Source of the DNA: Lewinella sp. LCG006
GTDB lineage: Bacteria; Bacteroidota; Bacteroidia; Chitinophagales; Saprospiraceae
Assembly: GCF_040784935.1 (NCBI RefSeq)
Contig: NZ_CP160680.1
Coordinates: 3,318,501 to 3,382,500 of the forward strand
Length of the DNA: 64,000 nt
Direction: 5' to 3'
The notes beneath the pieces are model-generated. The model did not search any database, had not been told where the DNA came from, and saw only the letters and a list, made by a program, of their open reading frames with translations. How positions within the stretch are numbered: position 1 is the stretch's first letter; each line of letters begins with the position of its first letter. Of this stretch, positions 53,401-62,400 are shown piece after piece. The translations under genes and the position numbers were made by a program.

Positions 53401-56400
53401 GGTGGAAAGCGTCAGCTCTACCTCGGAAGACGACGGCAACAGCACCACTACTTTGTCTCACACCGTCACGGCTTCTTCCAGCCGCTTACTCCTGGTCGGT
53501 GTTTCCCTACGGCGTGATAAAGCAGAGGCTATGGTAACCGGTGTCACTTACGGCGGATCACCCATGACCCAGGTCGGCCAGACCATTAACGGAAATGAAG
53601 GTACGGTGGCCATTTACCGGATGATCAACCCTCCGGTGGGTACGTTCGACGTCATTGCAAACTACAACAATAACGCCAACAGGGGTGTCGTGCTGGGGGC
53701 TATCTCCTTTTCCGGGGTAGATCAAACTACTCCTCTGGGCACCTACGTTGGAAATACCGGCGACAGCGGTACCGCCTCGGTGACGGCTTCCTCCGCTAGT
53801 GGCCAACTGGTTTTTGACGTGGTCTGTTGGAAAAACCCGGGGACCCTCGTATCCGGTGCCGGACAGACGCAACGCTGGAACGTAGATTCTCCCAGTGAGA
53901 TAGAAGGAGGGGCCAGTACCGAGCCGGGTGCCGGCTCGGTCACTATGAGCTGGACGGCTGGTAGTGACCGCTGGGCCATCGGGGCCGTCCCGATCAGGCC
54001 CGCTTCCATCACTCCCAACCTGACGGAGACCTTCACCCAAAGCCCGACCCTCTGTAGTCCGCTGACCATCCTGGGCGGAGAAACGATCACGGTGGAGGCC
54101 TATACGACGGTTACTTCCGGCGCCATGCCGGCTTCGCCTAATATTTCGGCTACGCTGCGTTATGGTGGTACGAATATTACTACGCTTACCAATCCCACTT
54201 ACAACGCCGGGACTGGACTACTCACCTGGACGGGAACCCTGGGGAGTGACTTGACGGTACCGGCTGGTCAGTCCATTACGCTGGACATCACTACTGCCCA
54301 GTCGGGGGTGGCGTTTACCATCGATTACGATAGCCAGACCGATCCCTCTCTGATCGATCTGCCCGTATCTACTTTCATTAACATCAACAGCCTGGATATC
54401 TACGATGCGCCTTTCCCCGGTGGCTCCCTCATCACCCAGGCAGCGCCTGGCTCCACCGTCTACGTACGCTCCGTGGTCAGTGACCCCTTTGGCTTCAACG
54501 ATATTACCGGTCAGGACATCTTGATCACCGAACCTGGTGGAGGCACCAGTACGGTGGCGGCTACTTCCGTAGCTACCTCAGGTTGTACCCGCACTTACGA
54601 ATACACTTATGCTGTTCCAGCAATTGGCGGAGATTATAATTTCTTGGCCATTGCTCGTGAGGGTACGGAAGGTGTTGTAGTGGACACGGAGACAACGACA
54701 CTAAACACTTGTCCACCATCCATCACCGCTACAGTTACGCCTATGGACGTAAGTTGTAACGGCGCTAGCGACGGAACCATTACGGTAAGTGCCCCTAGTG
54801 GTGGCACTTCACCTTACGAAGTCTCCATAAATGGAACCAACTGGTTTACCGTCACTTCTGGTTCTCCTTACACCTTCACTGGACTGGCACTGAATAGCTA
54901 TACGATTGACATCCGTGAGGCCGGGGCTCCAGCCTGTATGTTCACCTTGGGTACCTTCAATATTACGCAGCCTCCAGTCTTGATTGGATCGGTAGGCAAT
55001 CAAACGAACGTATTGTGTTTTGGAGAGAACACGGGTTCGGTAATGATCACAGCTACAGGTGGTACTGCGCCCTATCAGTATGCGCTCAATGCGGGAACCT
55101 TTGGCAGCTCTGCTTCCTTTACTGGTCTTGTGGCTGGTGCCCAGACGGTGACCGTACGCGACGCTAACGGCTGTGAGGAGGTTGTTAACTTTACCATCAC
55201 GCAACCCGCAGCCGCGCTGGCTGTGACGCCTACGATTGTTCAACCAACCTGCTTTGACTTTGGCGGCATTACCCTATCTGTCTCCGGCGGCACGGCTCCC
55301 TATACCTATAACTGGTCTGATTTAGTCGGCACCAGCAACCCGCAAGATCGTTCTGGCCTGACGGCAGGGAACTATTCGGTGGTGGTCACCGATGCGAATG
55401 GTTGTACCGTAAGTTCGGGTGTTTTGACCCTTAACCCGCCTAACAACTGTGCGCCGATCACTGTTTGTCTTAATGATCCCATTACCACCTTCTCGGTGGA
55501 CCCTAACCCTCTTAATACGTCCTACACCTGGACGGTACCCGTGGGCGCCGTCATCGTTTCGGGGCAGGGTACACCGGAGATCGTTGTAGACTGGGGCGCT
55601 TTGAGCATTGGCAGTTATCAGGTTTGTGTGGAAGCGGCCAACGAATGTGGGACAACACCACAAATCTGTCAGGATGTTGATGTAGCAGACATTAACGCGA
55701 CTGCCTCGACCAACCCCGCGTGTGTAGGCGAGGACTTGCAACTCTTCGCATCTGGCGGCAATAGCTATCTATGGTCTGGCCCCAACGGATTCAGCTCTTC
55801 GAGTGCCAACCCGGTCATCCCGAATGCCAACCTTTCGCTGGATGGCGGTACTTATTCGGTAACCGTAACCAATGGAGCTGGCTGTACAGCAGTTGCTTCG
55901 GTTACTGTTGAAGTTAATCCCCTCCCTGTGATCAATCCTTTCGTAGTTACGCCATCTTTTTGTGGCTCTGCTACTGGCGCGGTTGACCTTACAGTGGTAC
56001 AGGGAACAACTCCCTATACTTATGCCTGGAGTAATGGTGCGACTACCCAGGATATTGTTAACATTCCAGCGGGCAACTATACGGTTACGGTCACCGATGC
56101 CAACGGCTGTACGGCTAATGCCTCTACCTTTATTGTTATCAACTCCGATGGGCCCACCATTACGACGACCAAGGTGGATGTGGTTTGCTTCGGTGATGCC
56201 ACTGGCAGCATTGACCTGACGGCCAGCGGGACGACTCCACCTTACATTTATCAATGGTCAAATGGTGCAATGACCGAAGACCTCAGTGGTCTTACTGCTG
56301 GCGAGTACGGTGTTACGGTCACCGATGTTAACGGCTGTTTCTCCGTAACGAGTGTAGAAATTACTCAGCCTACTGAACTGCTAACGGACCATACCCAGGT

Positions 56401-59400
56401 CAACGTTAGCTGCTTTGGTGAGTCCACCGGCAGTATTGACCTGATTGTTACCGGAGGTACGATGCCTTATAGCTACAGCTGGACCCTCGATGGTGGTCCC
56501 TTTGGTGCTATTACTCAGGATTTGTCCGGTTTAGCAGCAGGCACCTACGCGGTCACCGTCACGGATGGAAACCTCTGTACGGTTACCCGTACCATTATCA
56601 TCACCGAGCCGGCCTCCGCCGTGGCCGCTAGTTCTGTAGTAACCGATGTCTCTTGCTTCGGTGACAGTGATGGTCAAATTGTTCTGATGGTAATGGGCGG
56701 AACGGCTCCTTATTCCTACTCATGGATGGGACCTGGTGGGTTTACGGCTGCTACGAAGAATATTTCTGGCTTGTCTGCTGGTACTTATGATGTTACGATT
56801 ACGGATGCTTTGGGTTGTACCTTCCCGTTGAACATAGTCGTTAGTGAGCCAGATCCGCTCATGATTGTCTCATTATTTGGTATTAGCGCATGTGACGTTA
56901 CCTGTAACGGAGCTAATGACGGTGCTATCTATGGCCAAGATGCACAGGGAGGTACCGCCCCATTCACTTTTCAGTGGAGTACGGGTGCTACTGGAGTTAA
57001 TTTGCTTAATGGGCTTGCTCCGGGAACTTACATGCTGACCGTGACCGATGCCAATGGGTGTACGGCCACGAGTTCCTACACTATCAGTGAACCTCCTGCT
57101 TTAGTGGTTACTCCTACTGTCATGGATGTAGATTGTTTTGGTGATGCAACGGGCAGTGTTACTTTGGTAGTAAACGGTGGGCCTTACAATAACTACAACT
57201 TTACGTGGTCTAACGGCGCAACTACCCAGAACCTGAATGGCATTCCTGCGGGTACTTATTCCGTCACCGTTTCAGATGTCTTACCGGGCTTTCCTGATGA
57301 GTGTCCTGAACCTGACTGTTCGGTGATCGTCGCAGTTACCATCAATCAACCTCCCGTAATCAACTTGGGTGGTGCGGTAACCAACATACTCTGCAACGGA
57401 GAAAATACCGGAGCAATCGATCTTACCGTAAGTGGTGGTGCGGGCGGCTTCTCTTTTGCCTGGAGCGATGGCCCTTCCACCATGGAGGATCGTACGGGCC
57501 TTATGGCTGGTACCTACACAGTAACTGTCACTGATGCAAATAGCTGTACCAAAAGTCAGACTTTTACCATTACTGAACCACTGACACTACTTTTGTCAAT
57601 GGTTAACACTAACCTTTCCTGTTTCGGGGATACCGATGGTAGCATCGACCTTAGCGTAAGTGGTGGTGTGACGCCTTATTCCTACAGTTGGTCCAATAGT
57701 GCGATGACGCAGGATCTTACGGGATTGAGCGCAGGAATGTATACAGTGACCGTCACGGATGGCAACGGCTGTATGCTCATGATGACCTCTAACCCTATTA
57801 CCCAGCCAGACGAACTCACAGTCGGCCTGAGTCTCAACCAGGATGTAACTTGTAAAGGTGGTATGAATGGTAGCGCTACCGTTACGCCGAATGGTGGTAC
57901 AGGGGCTTACACCTACCAGTGGTCTAACGGTTCAATGGTACAAACGCCAACGGATTTAGCTGCTGGCGATTATACAGTGACCGTAACCGACACCAATGGC
58001 TGTATAGCTATTGGTGGACCGATTACGATTGCTGAGCCAACTACCATGATCATGCTCTTTGCTACGACCCTTCCGGCTTCATCATGTGGTGGCAGTACTG
58101 GGTCGATCGACCTGACGGTTGAAAATGGTACCGCACCATTTAGTTACTCCTGGTCCGGACCTACGGCAATTGGAGATATCCAGGATCCAACTGGCCTTGC
58201 AGCAGGCACTTATATGGTCGTTGTCACGGATGTCTTGGGTTGTAATGCAACCCTTAGCGTAGATGTCCTTGTCGCAGATGCTTTAATGGTCATGGTCGAT
58301 GTTGTTGATCCTACCTGTGCAGGTGCAGATGGAGAAACTTTTGCGATAGTGAGCGGTGGCGTAGGACCATATACTTACCTCTGGTCTACCGGCGCTATTA
58401 CCGAGGCACTGATTGATTTGCCACAAGGCACCTACTCGGTAACGGTCACCGATGTTAATGGTTGTACGGCTAATGGATCAGGCACCTTGACTAATCCGAC
58501 TGATTGTGCTCCGCCGGTTGCCGTAGATGACGTCTTCTGTACACTACCGGGGATGACGGTCAATGGAAGCGCAGCACCCAACGATTCTGACCCTGATAAT
58601 ACTTTAGCAGAACTCACCTTCATCAACTTAAATCTTCCGGATAATTCAGAAGGTGATCTAGTGTGGTCAAATGCCTTTAATGGTGACTTTACTTTCATCC
58701 CTACTCCGGGCTTCTTGGGTACGGTAATTATTCCTTATCAAGTCTGTGATCCTACCGGGTTCTGTGATGAGGCCAATATTATCATTACCATCCAGTTGGA
58801 AGCAGGGATGAATGGAACTACGGCCTTCTGCGCAGGAGAAACTACGCCCCAAAATCTGTTTGACATTATTACGGGGGAAGATCCCAATGGCGTATGGACG
58901 GAGACTTCCACGACGAGCTCAGGAGTGACCATTAATGATGGAACAGCAATTGATTTTAGCGGGGTAGCTGCTGGTGTTTATGAATTCACCTACACCCATG
59001 CTGCTAACGGTACCTGTCTCGAAGATCAGTCTACGGCTACGATCACGGTAAATAGTTCACCAAATAACACCAACCCCGTGGTCAGTGACCCGGAAATATG
59101 TTTAGGTGAGACAGACGTCATCACAGTCACCAACACCCAGGTGGGCGTAACTTACCAGTTGCGTTTAGATAGTGATGATACTCCTGTCGGTGCGCCAGTA
59201 GCGGGCAATGGCGGAACAATTAGTTTCACGGTGAGCCCGACGATGACCACCGTTTACAATGTCTTGGCTACAAATACGTCTACGGGCTGTAGCAATGAGC
59301 TGACAGATATGTCTACTGTTACCGTAAATGTGCTGCCTAATCCGGATCCCGGATTAACTGTAGATGACGATATTATTTGTGTTGGAGAAACCGCTACGAT

Positions 59401-62400
59401 TAGCATTGCCAACAGCGAAAATGGGGTACAATACCAACTTCGTCTGGAAATTGATGATAGCCCCGTTGGTGCGCCAGTTGTGGGTAACGGGACAGCGATA
59501 AGTTTCCCCGTCAGCCCGACAGTAACAACAACCTATAATATTCTGGCAACGATAATTGATACGGGTTGTGATAGTGAATTGACTGATAAGCCTACTGTAA
59601 CAGTAGAACCGCTTCCTATCGTCTATAATGTTACGGGAGGTGGTACCTACTGTTCTGATGATGTCAGTCCTCAGGCGATTGGTTTGTCCGACTCTGAAGC
59701 TGATGTTAGCTACACGCTCTTCCGCAACGGTGCCACCGTAGTAGAAGTAGTGCCCGGAACAGGTGTTGCCCTAAGCTTTACTCCACAAAGTTTGGCAGGT
59801 ACTTACACGGTTGTTGGTACTCGGAACACCGGCGAAATGTGTAGTAGCAATATGTCCGGTAGCGCAATTATTACCATCGAAACTGCGCCCACAGCCTTTT
59901 TGGTGACGGGTGGAGGGACCTACTGTACGGATGATGTAATGGCACAGGCAATTAATTTGTCGGATTCAGAGGTAAATGTGAATTATGCCTTGATCTTCAA
60001 TGGTTCTACGACAATAGAGATCTTAGCTGGAACGGGTGTAGCCTTGAACTTTACCCCGCAGACGGCAGCGGGCACCTATACGGTTGTCGGAACAAGCACG
60101 CTAGGTCAGCTTTGTGATCGAAATATGACCGGCAACGCAATTATTACGACCGAAGCCCCCCCAACGGTTTACGCTGTGACGGGTGGCGGTGCTTACTGTG
60201 ATGACAATGTGATTGCCCAAGGAATCGGTCTTTCTGACTCTGAAGCAGGGGTCAACTACGCCTTGATTCTTGACGGGTCAACGACGGTAGAAACAGTAGC
60301 TGGAACAGGTAGTGCGTTGGCCTTCACGGCACAAACGACAGCGGGTACGTATACGGTAGTAGCAACGAGCACTACGGGTGAGCTCTGTGATAGCGATATG
60401 TCCGGCAGCGCAATGATTACCATCGAAGCTGCACCCACGGCCTTTTTGGTGACGGGTGGCGGTGCTTACTGTGATGATAATGTGATTGCCCAAGAAATCG
60501 GTCTTTCTGACTCTGAAACAGGGGTTAACTACGCCTTGATTCTTGACGGAACAACGACGGTAGAAATTATAGCTGGAACGGGTAGTGCGTTGGCCTTCAC
60601 GGCACAAACGATAGTAGGTACTTATACGGTAGTAGCAACGAGTACCACGGGTGAGCTCTGTGATAGTGATATGGCGGGTAGTGCAATAGTAGACTCTTCA
60701 CCAAGCTTTACTGCCGGTATGAACGGCTCAACGACCCTTTGTGCTGGAGAGATGATGCTACAGAACCTGTATGACATCGTCACTGGTGAAGATGGAGGTG
60801 GCACCTGGTCGGAGACAACAAGCTCTGGTGTGACGATCGGCGATGGAACAATGGTCGATTTCAGTGGTGTTGCTCCGGGTACCTATACCTTTGTCTACAC
60901 ACTGGCGGCCTCAGGAAGCTGTCCGGAGGATATGTCCACTGCTACGGTAGAGGTCTTCAGTAATCCAACCTGGACTTCAACGACTACCGTCGATCCACAG
61001 TGTGGATTGGATAATGGTCAGCTTACCTTCTTCTTTACGGATGATCCAGCCCGCACAACAATTGAATTCAGTATTGATGGTGGCTTAACTTATCCTTATT
61101 CCTTTGCGGATAATGCGGGTAGCGGTAGCACGTTAGCCAATCTTGCGCCTGGTACTTATGACCTGTACGCACGCTGGGATAATGGAGAATGCCCAGTAGA
61201 TATTCCGGATGTTACACTCATCGAACAATTTGATTCACCGATCATAAGTGTCGGTTCTGTAGCCTGTGTAGATGGCTCAACTTACGAGTACACCTTTGCA
61301 GCCTCTCCTGGCGCTACGGTGGTGAGTGCAAACGGAACGGTCAGCGGCAACACGGTAACGGTAGCGGTAGGCATGAACGATGTGTTGACTGCTACTAATG
61401 TTGGGAATTGTGCAGTGAGTCTTAACATTACGAGTCCAGTAACTTGTAACATCATGTGTGAGCAGCCCGACCTGACGCTGGGCAACGGTGTCTGTAACGG
61501 CGCGACCTACTCGATCTCGTTCACGGAAACGACGGGCGCAACGATCAACGCGAGCGCCGGAACGATCAGTGGCAACGTGATCAGCGGTATTCCGGTGGGT
61601 ACGAATGTAGTGGTTACGGCCACAAACGCTGCTGACGGCAACTGTGTGTCTGTTCTTACGGCAACGAGCCCTGATGACTGTGGTGAGCCTTGTCCTGACG
61701 AGCTGCTTTCCGTGAGTGCTTTGGGCATCTGTGCTGCGGATGGTCTGACGTACTCGGTGAACTTTACCCTGTCTCCGGGCGCAACCCTGACGACGGATCC
61801 GGCAGTAGGCACCATCGGCACGAATATGATTACGGGTATCCCTGCGGGCGTAAGCATTCGCTTGATCGCTACGGATGCTGCTTGTAATCTGGAAGATGAT
61901 ATAGTAGTACCCGCCCCTGACTGCTGTGCAGATGCACCAATCGCGAGCGTTGGCTCGGTGATGTGTGTGGATGGCAGTACGTATGAGTACACGTTTGCAG
62001 CGTCTCCTGGCGCTACGGCGGTAAGTACGAACGGAACAATCAGTGGCAACACGGTAACGGTAGCGGTAGGTACAAATGACGTCCTGACGGTCTACAATGA
62101 TATAAACTGTGAATCGGTCGTGTTGAACATTATGAGTCCAGTGACTTGTAACATCATGTGTGAGCAGCCCGACCTGACGCTGGGCAACGGCATCTGTAAC
62201 GGTGCGACCTACTCGATCTCGTTCACGGAAACGACGGGCGCAACGATCAGCGCGAGCGCTGGAACGATCATTGGCAACGTGATCAGCGGTATTCCGGTGG
62301 GTACGAACGTAGTGGTTACAGCCACGAACGCTGCTGACGGCGACTGTGTGTCTGTCCTTACTGCAACGAGTCCTGATGACTGTGGTGAGCCTTGTCCTGA

